Of a DNA stretch of 64,000 nucleotides, positions 17,048 to 28,324 are shown in pieces (the stretch's first letter is position 1; each line of letters begins with the position of its first letter). A program made the position numbers and the translations under genes. The DNA comes from Pararhizobium sp. GTDB lineage: Bacteria; Pseudomonadota; Alphaproteobacteria; Rhizobiales; Rhizobiaceae. A model generated the notes under the pieces. It ran no database searches. It saw only the letters and a list, made by a program, of their open reading frames with translations, and was not told the origin of the DNA. The stretch covers positions 186,001 to 250,000 of the forward strand of contig JAURWE010000024.1 in assembly GCA_030655075.1 (NCBI GenBank). Reading direction: 5' to 3'.

Positions 17048-17989
17048 TCAGGGGTTCTGGTTGAACGTGTCGCAATCGGCGACGCGGCCGCTGTCGAAAC
17101 CGCGCTTGAACCACTTCTGGCGCTGCGCCGAGGTGCCGTGGTTGAAACTCTCAGGTACCACATAACCCTGGCTGCGGCGCTGCAGCGTATCGTCGCCGAT
17201 CTGCGTGGCGGCATTCAGCGCCTCTTCGAGGTCGCCGCTTTCCAGCAGACCCTTCTGCTCGGTGTACTTGCCCCAGATGCCGGCGTAGCAATCGGCTTGC
17301 AGCTCGACGCGCACGGACATGGCATTGGCGTCCGCCTCGCTCATCGACTGGCGGGCCCGGTTGAACTTCGGCAGCACGCCGGTCAGGTTCTGGATGTGAT
17401 GGCCGACTTCGTGGGCCAGAACGTAAGCCTGGGCGAAATCGCCCGACGCGTCGAATTTCTGCGCAAGCTCGTCGAAGAAGCCCATGTCCAGATAGACCTT
17501 GCTGTCGCCGGGGCAATAGAACGGGCCTGTCGCCGCCGAGGCAAAACCGCAGGCCGAATTGACTTGGCCGCGGAACAGCAAGAGCTTCGGCTCCGTATAG
17601 GTCTCGCCCTCGGCCTTGAAGATGCCGTTCCAGGTGTCTTCGGTTTCAGCCAGGACGGTCGCCATGAAGGCCTTGCGCTCGGCTTCCTCAGGCGTTTCCG
17701 TCGCCTGTTCGCCGGTTGTCTGCTCGAAGGACGGATTGGTCGTTTGCCCGCCGCCGTCCATGACCTGCAGGAGATCGATGCCCATCATCTTCAGGACGAA
17801 ATAGATGACGACGAGAAAGATGATCGTGCCGATGCTCATGCCGCCGCCGGCACGCCGCCCACCACCGCCTGGAAACTGAAATCCGCCGCCCCGTCCGAAA
17901 GGATTGTTGCCGAGCCCGCCCGGCGACGGCGCCGAGGGACCGCGCTGATCTTCGACATTGTTTGACTGGCGGCGGCCTTTCCATTCCAT
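17048..17989 (-). CDS. YpfJ-type neutral zinc metallopeptidase
   Basis: The protein has 313 residues from MEWKGRRQSNNVEDQRG. A Gly/Pro/Arg-rich N-terminus precedes one transmembrane helix (SIGTIIFLVVIYFVLKMMGI, residues about 52-71). The catalytic domain carries HEVGHHIQ, a zinc HExxH motif, and RVELQADCYAGIWG, which supplies the third ligand region of the YpfJ family. It is probably anchored in the inner membrane with the peptidase domain in the periplasm. The function in this family is unknown. A much longer open frame extends upstream, but it is antisense to the dehydrogenase gene. Confidence 0.9.
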   Translation of the reverse strand: MEWKGRRQSNNVEDQRGPSAPSPGGLGNNPFGRGGGFQFPGGGGRRAGGGMSIGTIIFLVVIYFVLKMMGIDLLQVMDGGGQTTNPSFEQTTGEQATETPEEAERKAFMATVLAETEDTWNGIFKAEGETYTEPKLLLFRGQVNSACGFASAATGPFYCPGDSKVYLDMGFFDELAQKFDASGDFAQAYVLAHEVGHHIQNLTGVLPKFNRARQSMSEADANAMSVRVELQADCYAGIWGKYTEQKGLLESGDLEEALNAATQIGDDTLQRRSQGYVVPESFNHGTSAQRQKWFKRGFDSGRVADCDTFNQNP

Positions 17990-18232
17990 CGAAAATCTCC
18001 TTGGCAAATGCGGGCGCGAATGGCGTCTGGAACGCGCCACCCGGCAGGAAAGCTTATAGCCTCTGTTCGGTTCCTTTGTAAAAGCCAGATTGGCAAAGAA
18101 AGATGATGGCCCGCGGCGCTGAGCCCTATCCGAACCTGAAGACCAGCTCGAGATTTGGCAAGTGACAGCTGACACATCGCCATGCCATTGTGCCGGAATA
18201 TTGTACGAATTCATTTTGGGAGGAATGATTTG

Positions 18233-19258
18233 ATGAAGGCCATGCGTCTGGAATCCATCGGCAATCTGTTCGTACGCGAGGTCGACAAGCCCGTTCCCGG
18301 GCCGGACGATCTCCTGGTCAGGGTCGAGGCCTGCGGCATCTGCGGCACCGACCGGCACCTGTTGCATGGCGAGTTTCCCTCCACCCCGCCGGTGACGCTC
18401 GACCACGAGTTCTGCGGCATCATTGAGGCCATGGGAAGCGAGGTCACAGGCTTCCAGCTTGGCGGCCGCATCACCGGCGACCCCAACATTTCCTGCGGCC
18501 GCTGCCCGCAATGCATGAACGGCAAGGTCAATCTCTGCCGCAAGCTGAAGGCCATCGGCATCCAGATCGACGGCGGCTTTGCCGACTATGTGCTGGTGCC
18601 GCAGAAGCAGGCCTTTGACATTCCACTCAGCATGAAGCCGACCCATGGTGCCTTCTGCGAGCCGCTGGCCTGCTGCCTGCACGGCATCGATATTGCTCAG
18701 ATCAAGGCCGGCTCCTCCGTCGTCGTGCTCGGCGGCGGCGTCATCGGTCTCCTGACCGTGCAGCTGGCAAAACTGGCCGGCGCCACCACCGTCATCCTGT
18801 CGACCCGACAGGCCTCGCGCCGCAAGCTGGCTGAAGAGATCGGCGCCACCGGCAGCGTCGATCCGTCCTCCTCCGACATCATTGAGGAGATCACCGGGCC
18901 GAATGGCCTCGTGCCCGGTGGCGTCGATGTGGTCATCGAATGCGCAGGTGTTGCCGAAACAGTGCAGCAGACGACGCGGCTGGCCAAGGCCGGCGGCACC
19001 GTCGTCATCCTCGGCGTCATGCCGCAGGGCGTGAAGGTCGAACTCGAACCCTTCGACATTCTCTTTCGCGAACTGCGTGTGCTCGGCTCCTTCATCAACC
19101 CCTTCGTCCACCGCCGTGCCGCCGACCTCGTCGCTTCAGGCGTCATCGAGATCGACAAGCTGATATCACGCGAAATCTCGCTGGACGAGGCTCCGGAGGT
19201 GATCCGCAACCCGCCCGCACCGGGCGAGGTCAAGGTGCTGGTGGTGCCGGGGAGATAG
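18233..19258 (+). CDS. Zinc-dependent medium-chain alcohol (polyol-type) dehydrogenase
   Basis: The 341-residue MDR enzyme starts MKAMRLESIGNLFVREVDKPVPGPDDLLVRVEACGICGTDRHLLHGEFP. The catalytic zinc ligands are in ACGICGTD and the TLDHEFCG segment. Structural zinc cysteines form the SCGRCPQCMNGKVNLC cluster. The NAD-binding motif is VVVLGGGVIGLL. The pattern resembles sorbitol or butanediol dehydrogenases, but the substrate is not assigned. The start at 18233 follows a GGGAGG element. An SDR gene starts 53 bp downstream, and the pair likely acts on the same carbohydrate or polyol. Confidence 0.88.
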   Translation: MKAMRLESIGNLFVREVDKPVPGPDDLLVRVEACGICGTDRHLLHGEFPSTPPVTLDHEFCGIIEAMGSEVTGFQLGGRITGDPNISCGRCPQCMNGKVNLCRKLKAIGIQIDGGFADYVLVPQKQAFDIPLSMKPTHGAFCEPLACCLHGIDIAQIKAGSSVVVLGGGVIGLLTVQLAKLAGATTVILSTRQASRRKLAEEIGATGSVDPSSSDIIEEITGPNGLVPGGVDVVIECAGVAETVQQTTRLAKAGGTVVILGVMPQGVKVELEPFDILFRELRVLGSFINPFVHRRAADLVASGVIEIDKLISREISLDEAPEVIRNPPAPGEVKVLVVPGR

Positions 19259-19311
19259 CTCTATACAGCGATCATCAACAGCCCCCCAGAAACACATCGG
19301 GAATCAAAACC

Positions 19312-20016
19312 ATGTCCGTAGAAAAAGTAGCAGTGATCACCGCCGGCGGCAGCGGCATGGGTGCCGAAAGCGCGAAACGCCTGGCAGCCGACGGTTACAA
19401 GGTCGCGATTCTCTCCTCCTCCGGCAAGGGCGAGGCCCTGGCTGAGGAACTCGGCGGCATCGGCATCACCGGCTCCAACCAGTCGAACGACGATCTGAAG
19501 CACCTGATCGACGTGACGATGGAAAAATGGGGCCGCATCGACGCGCTGATCAACAGCGCCGGCCATGGCCCGCGCGCCCAGATCGTCGAGATCACCGACG
19601 AACAGTGGCACACGGGCATGGACGTCTACCTGATGAATGTCGTGCGTTCCGTGCGCCTCGTCGCCCCGATCATGCAGGCGCAGAAATCCGGCGTGATCAT
19701 CAACATCTCGACCGCCTGGGCTTTCGAGCCGTCGTCGATGTTCCCGACCTCGGCCGTCTTCCGCGCCGGCCTTGCCGCCTACACCAAAATCTTCGCCGAC
19801 ACCTATGCGGCGGACAACATCCGCATCAACAACGTCCTGCCGGGCTGGATCGACAGCCTGCCGGGCACCGACGAGCGCCGCGATAGCGTGCCGATGAAGC
19901 GCTACGGCACCAGCGCCGAAGTCGCCGCCACCGTCGCTTTCCTCGCCTCCGATGGCGCCGGCTACATCACCGGCCAGAACCTCAAGGTCGACGGCGGCTT
20001 GACGCGGTCCGTCTAA
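19312..20016 (+). CDS. SDR-family oxidoreductase with atypical active site
   Basis: This 234-residue Rossmann protein begins VAVITAGGSGMGAESAKRLAADGYKVAILSSSG (coenzyme motif TAGGSGMG) and has the NSAG element at about residue 79. The catalytic Ser strand reads GVIINIST. Where classical SDRs have YxxxK, this protein has MFPTSAVFRAGLAAYTK, which aligns as S-x3-R. The canonical Tyr and Lys are therefore missing. The C-terminal YITGQNLKVDGGLTRSV is normal. It may reduce a substrate by a variant mechanism or bind without turnover. It is paired with the upstream Zn-dehydrogenase. Confidence 0.85.
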   Translation: MSVEKVAVITAGGSGMGAESAKRLAADGYKVAILSSSGKGEALAEELGGIGITGSNQSNDDLKHLIDVTMEKWGRIDALINSAGHGPRAQIVEITDEQWHTGMDVYLMNVVRSVRLVAPIMQAQKSGVIINISTAWAFEPSSMFPTSAVFRAGLAAYTKIFADTYAADNIRINNVLPGWIDSLPGTDERRDSVPMKRYGTSAEVAATVAFLASDGAGYITGQNLKVDGGLTRSV

Positions 20017-20074
20017 TGCATGTTCCCAAAAGTGTGCGCGGTTTTGGGATAAAGACATGCATAAGAACAAAGTC
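20015..20074. repeat. RIME-like dispersed palindromic repeat, copy 1
   Basis: TGCATGT (20017-20023) pairs with ACATGCA (20055-20061), and inside it CCCAAAA (20025-20031) pairs with TTTTGGG (20042-20048), with the loop GTGTGCGCGG. The same nested structure and nearly the same sequence occur again at 34603-34660. It lies between the convergent SDR and AraC genes. Naming it a Rhizobium intergenic mosaic element is from memory of that class. Confidence 0.75.
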
Positions 20075-20959
20075 CTACACGCCGGCCTGCACCTGCAGGC
20101 GCGCAATGTCACGTTTCGGCGGCGCGCTGAAAATGCGGGTGTAGTCGCGGCTGAACTGCGAGGGGCTGTCGTAGCCGACACGAAAACCGGCCTCGGCGGC
20201 AGATATGCCGTCGAGCATCATCAGCCGCCGGGCTTCCTGCAGGCGGATATGCGTGCGGAACTGCAGCGGGCTCATCGTCGTTGCCGAGCGGAAATGCTCG
20301 TAGAACGACGATGGGCTCATGCCGGCAATCGCCGCCAGATCCTCAATGGCAAAGGCTTCCCGGTAATTGCTGCGCATGAAGGACAGCGCCCGCGCGACCT
20401 TGCTCAGGCGGCTTTCGCCATTGGCGATCTGCCTCAGGATGCGACTCTGTGAGCCCTTCAGGAGCCGGTAGAGAATTTCCCGCTCGGCCATCGGCGCCAG
20501 CGCCCCGATATCTTCAGGCGCATCGAGAAGCCGCAGCAGCCGGACGGCCGCATCCATCAGCTCCGGAGTCGCCTGACCAAGGCCGACCGTGGACAGGCCG
20601 GCGGCGTCAGGCTCGACCGGATGATCGAGCAGCAGCCCGGCCAAAAGTTCCCGATCAAGCAGCAGCCGCACGCAGAGGAACGGCTCCTCCGGATTTGCCT
20701 CGATGACCGCGCCGATGATCGGCAGGTCCACACCGACGACCAGATAATTGCTGCTGTCATAGACATGCGCATGTCCACCCACCGTCGCCCGCTTGCGTCC
20801 GCGCGCCACCAGGCAGAAGGACGGCTCGTACAGCGTATGAACCGGCTGGGTGACCGCCGACGATCGGACAAGACCGACACGGGGGATCGCGGTCTCGAAC
20901 GTGCCGTCCAGGGGTGCGTTGCGGGCGATGAGGGATGCGAGTTCAGAAGCGTTTTCCAT
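20075..20959 (-). CDS. AraC-family transcriptional regulator with AraC_N (cupin-like) domain
   Basis: The protein has 294 residues. The N-terminal half (FETAIPRVGLVRSSAVTQPVHTLYEPSFCLVARGRKRATVGGHAHVYDSSNYLVVGVDLPIIGAV) matches the AraC_N sensor domain. The C-terminal half has two helix-turn-helix motifs (FAIEDLAAIAGMSPSSFYEHFRSATTMSPLQF and GISAAEAGFRVGYDSPSQFSRDYTRIFSAPP). It is divergent from the SDR gene at 21139, with 179 bp between them. Regulators of this type often control the adjacent oxidoreductase. The effector is unknown. Confidence 0.92.
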   Translation of the reverse strand: MENASELASLIARNAPLDGTFETAIPRVGLVRSSAVTQPVHTLYEPSFCLVARGRKRATVGGHAHVYDSSNYLVVGVDLPIIGAVIEANPEEPFLCVRLLLDRELLAGLLLDHPVEPDAAGLSTVGLGQATPELMDAAVRLLRLLDAPEDIGALAPMAEREILYRLLKGSQSRILRQIANGESRLSKVARALSFMRSNYREAFAIEDLAAIAGMSPSSFYEHFRSATTMSPLQFRTHIRLQEARRLMMLDGISAAEAGFRVGYDSPSQFSRDYTRIFSAPPKRDIARLQVQAGV

Positions 20960-21138
20960 GCTGCATCATCAACGCCATGCATGCGCTTGCCAATGGTCCC
21001 TCCTTTATATTCGGAGGATCGTGCAAGACTTCCGGAGAAGCGTTCTACCGCCCCGGCCGCCGGGAATGCGAGTTTGGGTCATGACGGAAACGGCAGAGAC
21101 GCTGTACCCCGCATGATCAAGACACAAGGACATTCCCC

Positions 21139-21888
21139 ATGACGAACGCAACAATCCTCACCGGCATCAAAGACAAGGTCGTTCTCATTACCGGCGCCAG
21201 CAGCGGCATTGGTGCCGGTATCGCCCGCGAACTCGGCGCCGCCGGCGCCAGGCTGGTCATCGGCGCGCGGCGCACCGACCGGCTCGAAGAACTGGCGCAG
21301 GAGATCACCGGCAGTGGCGGCACAGTCATCAGCCGAGCACTCGACGTCACGAGCAGAAGCGATATGGACGCATTCGCTGCCGCCGCGATGGAGGCCTTCG
21401 GGCGCATCGATGTCATCATCAACAACGCCGGCCTGATGCCGCTGTCGCTAATGTCGTCGCTGAAGGTCGAGGAATGGGACCGGATGATCGACGTCAACAT
21501 CAAGGGCGTGCTCTACGGCGTCGCCGCCGTGCTGCCGGTCATGAACGCGCAAGGGCACGGCCAGATCATCAATGTCTCCTCGATCGGCGGACTTTCGGTC
21601 GTCCCGACGGCCACGGTCTACTGCGCCACCAAATATGCGGTGCGGGCAATTTCCGACGGATTGCGGCAGGAAAACGCCAAGCTGCGCGTCACCTGCGTCT
21701 ATCCCGGCGTGGTCGAATCGGAACTGGCCAACACCATCACCGATCCGGTGGCCGCCGAAGCAATGGTCGCATATCGCAAGATCGCGCTGCAGCCCGGCGC
21801 CATCGCCCGCGCCATCCGCCATGTGATCGAACAGCCGGCCGATGTCGACACCAACGAGATCGTCATCCGCCCGACCGCGACGGTCTGA
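21139..21888 (+). CDS. Classical SDR-family NAD(P)-dependent oxidoreductase
   Basis: A 249-residue enzyme with the full SDR set: TGASSGIGAGIARELG (cofactor site), NNAG at about residue 95, INVSSIGG (Ser) and YCATKYAV (Tyr and Lys of the active site). The ARR after the second strand suggests NADP preference. It is divergent from the AraC regulator, its probable controller, and the Atu4866-domain gene begins 4 bp after its stop codon. The substrate is unknown. Confidence 0.92.
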   Translation: MTNATILTGIKDKVVLITGASSGIGAGIARELGAAGARLVIGARRTDRLEELAQEITGSGGTVISRALDVTSRSDMDAFAAAAMEAFGRIDVIINNAGLMPLSLMSSLKVEEWDRMIDVNIKGVLYGVAAVLPVMNAQGHGQIINVSSIGGLSVVPTATVYCATKYAVRAISDGLRQENAKLRVTCVYPGVVESELANTITDPVAAEAMVAYRKIALQPGAIARAIRHVIEQPADVDTNEIVIRPTATV

Positions 21889-21892
21889 GGCG

Positions 21893-22222
21893 ATGCAGCC
21901 CCTGATCCGCGCAGCCCTCACCGGCTGCGCATGTCTCGCAAGCTCGATGACATTGGCAGAGGAGACAAAAATGCAAACCCACCCTTACGAAGGCATGTGG
22001 ATCACCGCCGACGGTCATGTCAGACACAATCTTCTGCCGGGCGGCCGCTATGACGAGGCGCGGGGCAGACGCGAAAGCGCCTATCGCGGCCGCTATGAAG
22101 TAAGAGGCGATCACGTCGAATACTGGGATGATACAGGCTTCGCCGCCGATGGTGATTTCATCGATGGCGTGCTGCACCATGGCGGCATGATCCTCTACCG
22201 CGATGGCGCCGGGAAACCGTAG
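21893..22222 (+). CDS. Atu4866-domain protein, probably exported
   Basis: The 109 residues start MQPLIRAALTGCACLASSMTLAEE, which looks like a signal peptide. The rest, HPYEGMWITADGHVRHNLLPGGRYDEARGRRESAYRGRYEVRGDHVEYWDDTGFAADGDFIDGVLHHGGMILYR, is the small beta-barrel domain named after Agrobacterium Atu4866. An internal ATG at 21970 would give just that domain without the signal. The domain has no known function but is often found beside AraC-regulated SDRs. It is likely translated from the same mRNA as the SDR. Confidence 0.85.
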   Translation: MQPLIRAALTGCACLASSMTLAEETKMQTHPYEGMWITADGHVRHNLLPGGRYDEARGRRESAYRGRYEVRGDHVEYWDDTGFAADGDFIDGVLHHGGMILYRDGAGKP

Positions 22223-22341
22223 ATCAGGAGAATAAGCCCCGCCAGCCGATCCTTGGCCTTCAGTGCCGCGAACCGAATCGCGATTGAACCCCTCCGGCCG
22301 TTCAGGCAACATATCCCGGCCATGAATCGAGGAGCACGATC

Positions 22342-22583
22342 ATGATCTCCATCAATACTGCAGACGCAAGAGCCCGCTTGCACGAACTTATCCGTCGAGC
22401 GAAACCCGTGAAACCGTCTACATTTTACGCCGGGGCAAGAAGTTTGCACAGCTGTCGGAGGTCAGGCAGATAAAAACACCGATAGACCGATCTCTGATGC
22501 AGGCTGTAACGGCTTCAATGCCGTCACCGCCCGATGACGGAAAAACCTTCGTGCGCAACATACGGGATGGCGACCGCTACTGA
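22342..22583 (+). pseudogene. Phd/YefM-type antitoxin remnant, frameshifted
   Basis: From the ATG at 22342 the frame reads MISINTADARARLHELIRR, the normal start of a Phd/YefM antitoxin. About 20 codons in, it slips out of frame. A different frame then reads SSETRETVYILRRGKKFAQLSEV through DDGKTFVRNIRDGDRY and stops at 22581-22583. A single missing base near 22400 restores one protein of about 80 residues. No toxin gene was found on either side. The start is preceded by GAGGAGC. Confidence 0.8.
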
Positions 22584-22746
22584 TCTTTCACATCGAAAGC
22601 CGGCTCTCATCTCGGCCCTGACCTGATCGGCGCAAGCTTCGGCCACACCGCCAACTTTCCTGTCCAAACCTGAATTTTCGGGGTTCCACTTACCCCTGCA
22701 TTTCCCTATAAGCCGCTTCTAGCCTTAAAAGACGACGGATGCGCAT
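22584..22746. other. Upstream part of the carB intergenic region
   Basis: No gene was seen. A weak promoter candidate precedes carB: CTATAA at 22706-22711, with a poor -35 (GTTCCA) 17 bp upstream. Transcription would start near 22718. Confidence 0.4.
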
Positions 22747-22779
22747 CCGGCCGGTGGGATTCCACCCTGGCCGGTTTTT
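22747..22779 (+). promoter_or_regulatory. Terminator-like hairpin in the carB leader (candidate attenuator)
   Basis: CCGGCC (22747-22752) pairs with GGCCGG (22769-22774), and GGTGG (22753-22757) pairs with CCACC (22762-22766). The loop is GATT, and a 2-base bulge lies on the 3' side. TTTTT follows directly at 22775-22779. This is a standard intrinsic terminator ending 26 nt before the carB ATG on the same strand. It could attenuate carB or end a short leader RNA. Confidence 0.8.
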
Positions 22780-22805
22780 GTGCACGCGGAAAGACGGATA
22801 GAATC

Positions 22806-26291
<3,486 letters not shown>

Positions 26292-26415
26292 GGGTTCCAT
26301 GCTCAAGCTGATCCGATTTCGGCGCATGCAGAAACCGTCATACGGGGGCGCGGGCTCGAACGAAGCTGGGTCGAAATAGCCGCCCGCCAACCCGATTGGC
26401 GGACGGATGATCCGA

Positions 26416-26586
26416 ATGAAGCATCCGTAGAACGGCGATATCGTCGTCTGCCAGAGCATTCTGGAAAGCGAAGAAGTCTCCGCTGGCATCGTGCTGGATT
26501 ACGAAGATCAAGGCCGCATCGTCGGTATGGAAGTGCTGGACGCGCGTGCGAACCTGCCACCAGCCATGCTGAATGAAGCAGCCTGA
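26416..26586 (+). pseudogene. DUF2283-family remnant with an early stop codon
   Basis: From the ATG at 26416 the frame reads MKHP, a TAG stop at 26428-26430, then NGDIVVCQSILESEEVSAGIVLDYEDQGRIVGMEVLDARANLPPAMLNEAA. The second part is a clear DUF2283 domain (G-x-x-LDY-(x)3-GRIVGMEVLDA). The N-terminal strand typical of the family is shortened. DUF2283 genes are frequently next to DUF4258 genes in small two-gene modules; none is seen here. The remaining sequence from 26292 to 26778 shows no other gene. Confidence 0.72.
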
Positions 26587-26778
26587 TGGTTGAATGCGTC
26601 GACAATTAAGGACGCAGAGCACCGAAGTCCGGAAGCCTTAACGTGCTGCCCCAGCAGAGCTATTTCGCCCGATCTTGCAGGGCGCCCAGAGGCGCCCCTC
26701 ATCGTTCCATCTGCCGTCGAGCATTGCCATCCCCAAACCGGCAGGCCAAAATGCCCCGTTTGATGGGGGAGACGGCGG

Positions 26779-28320
26779 ATGCAGCAGAAGATGGAAACAG
26801 GCGAGCGGGCCGGGCGGCGCGAGTGGGTCGGGCTCTATGTCCTGTCGATCGCCTGCCTGATCTATTCCATGGATCTGTCCGTCCTTTTCCTCGCCATGCC
26901 GGCGATCGTGGCGGATCTCGACCCGAGCCCCTCGGAACTTCTCTGGATCAACGACATCTATGGCTTCATGGTCGCCGGTTTTCTGGTGACGATGGGGACG
27001 CTGGGCGACCGGGTCGGGCGCCGGCGCGTGCTTCTGGCAGGCGCCCTCGCCTTCGGGATCGCCTCTGCGCTTGCGGCCTTTTCCGCGACCGCGCAACAGC
27101 TGATCGCCGCGCGGGCCCTGCTCGGCATCGCCGGCGCGACGGTGGCGCCCTCGACCCTGTCGCTGGTCGTCAATCTTTTCAAGGATGAGGGCGAGCGCAA
27201 CCGCGCCATCGGCATCTGGGGCACAGCCTTTGCGCTGGGTGGGCTCGTCGGCCCCTTGCTCGGCGGTTTCCTGCTGCAGTATTTCCACTGGGGGTCGGTG
27301 TTTCTCATCAACATCCCGGTCATGCTGGCCCTCCTCATCGTCGGCCCGCTGCTCCTGCCGGAATACAAGAACGACGACGGCGGCAGGCTCGACCTCGTCA
27401 GCGTGCTGCTGTCGCTGGCAACGGTGATGCCCATCATCTACGGCTTCAAGCACATGGCAGCCTATGGGTTCGGACTGGATCAACCGCTGGCGGTCGCCAT
27501 CGGCCTGGCGTTCGGCTACGCCTTTATCCGCAGGCAGAAGACGCTTGCCCAGCCGCTGATCGACCTGCAGCTCTTCCGCATCCCGGCCTTCACCGCCTCC
27601 CTCGCCGTCAACCTCGCCGGGGTCTTCTTCATCTTCGGCATCTTCCTCTATCAGAACCTTTTTCTGCAGCTCGTCGGCGGCCTGTCACCGTTTGAAGCGG
27701 CGATCTGGTCTATCCCGTCATCGCTGGTATTCACCGTCATGTCGCTGCAGTCCTATCGTTTCACCAGCAAGCTCGGCCCTGTTCGCACCGTCCTGATCGG
27801 CCTCCTGGTCAATGCCGTCGGCGCTGCCGCCATGGCGATCGCCGCCTATTGCGAAACGGTGGCCGGCGTTCTCGCCGCCAGCATGATCCTCGGCCTCGGC
27901 TTCGTGCCGGTCATCCTGACGACGACGGGCCTGATCGTCGGCACGGCGCCGCCGGAACGGGCGGGCTCGGCGTCGGCACTCTCGGAAACCAGTGCCGAAT
28001 TCGGTGGCGCGCTTGGGGTCGCCTTGCTCGGCAGCCTGGGCACGCTGGTCTACCGGATGATGATGAGCGGCGTCGACCTCTCCGGCCTTTCGCCGCAGCA
28101 GGCCGAAGCCGCTTCGGCAACGCTGGCAGGCGCGGTCGAGACGGCAAAGGCGCTCGGCCCGGACATGCCAGCCTGGCTCGACCCCGCCCGCAGCGCCTTC
28201 TCGCTCGGCTTTGCCCTGTGCTGTGCCGTGGCAGCCGTGACGCTGCTGGTGCTGACGCTGATCGCACGCCGCGTCTATGCCCGTGCACATCTCGACGAAA
28301 GCGCGCTGACGGCCCATTGA
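26779..28320 (+). CDS. MFS exporter, DHA2 family (SmvA-like)
   Basis: This 513-residue protein has about 14 hydrophobic helices. It has LIYSMDLSVLFLAMPAI in helix 1, TMGTLGDRVGRRRVLL (motif A), RALLGIAGATVAPSTLSLVVNLF and WGTAFALGGLVGPLLGGFL (motif C). This is closest in style to SmvA-like pumps for quaternary ammonium compounds and dyes, but the substrate is not proven. The ATG at 26779 follows a GGGGGAGACGG stretch. It converges on a second MFS gene, with only 4 bp between the stop codons. Confidence 0.9.
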   Translation: MQQKMETGERAGRREWVGLYVLSIACLIYSMDLSVLFLAMPAIVADLDPSPSELLWINDIYGFMVAGFLVTMGTLGDRVGRRRVLLAGALAFGIASALAAFSATAQQLIAARALLGIAGATVAPSTLSLVVNLFKDEGERNRAIGIWGTAFALGGLVGPLLGGFLLQYFHWGSVFLINIPVMLALLIVGPLLLPEYKNDDGGRLDLVSVLLSLATVMPIIYGFKHMAAYGFGLDQPLAVAIGLAFGYAFIRRQKTLAQPLIDLQLFRIPAFTASLAVNLAGVFFIFGIFLYQNLFLQLVGGLSPFEAAIWSIPSSLVFTVMSLQSYRFTSKLGPVRTVLIGLLVNAVGAAAMAIAAYCETVAGVLAASMILGLGFVPVILTTTGLIVGTAPPERAGSASALSETSAEFGGALGVALLGSLGTLVYRMMMSGVDLSGLSPQQAEAASATLAGAVETAKALGPDMPAWLDPARSAFSLGFALCCAVAAVTLLVLTLIARRVYARAHLDESALTAH

Positions 28321-28324
28321 GCGA

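Noticed and set aside
17990..19111. Long minus-strand frame extending the zinc metallopeptidase to 687 residues
   Set aside because: The extension is antisense to the Zn-alcohol dehydrogenase gene and has no domain character. The metallopeptidase starts normally at 17989.
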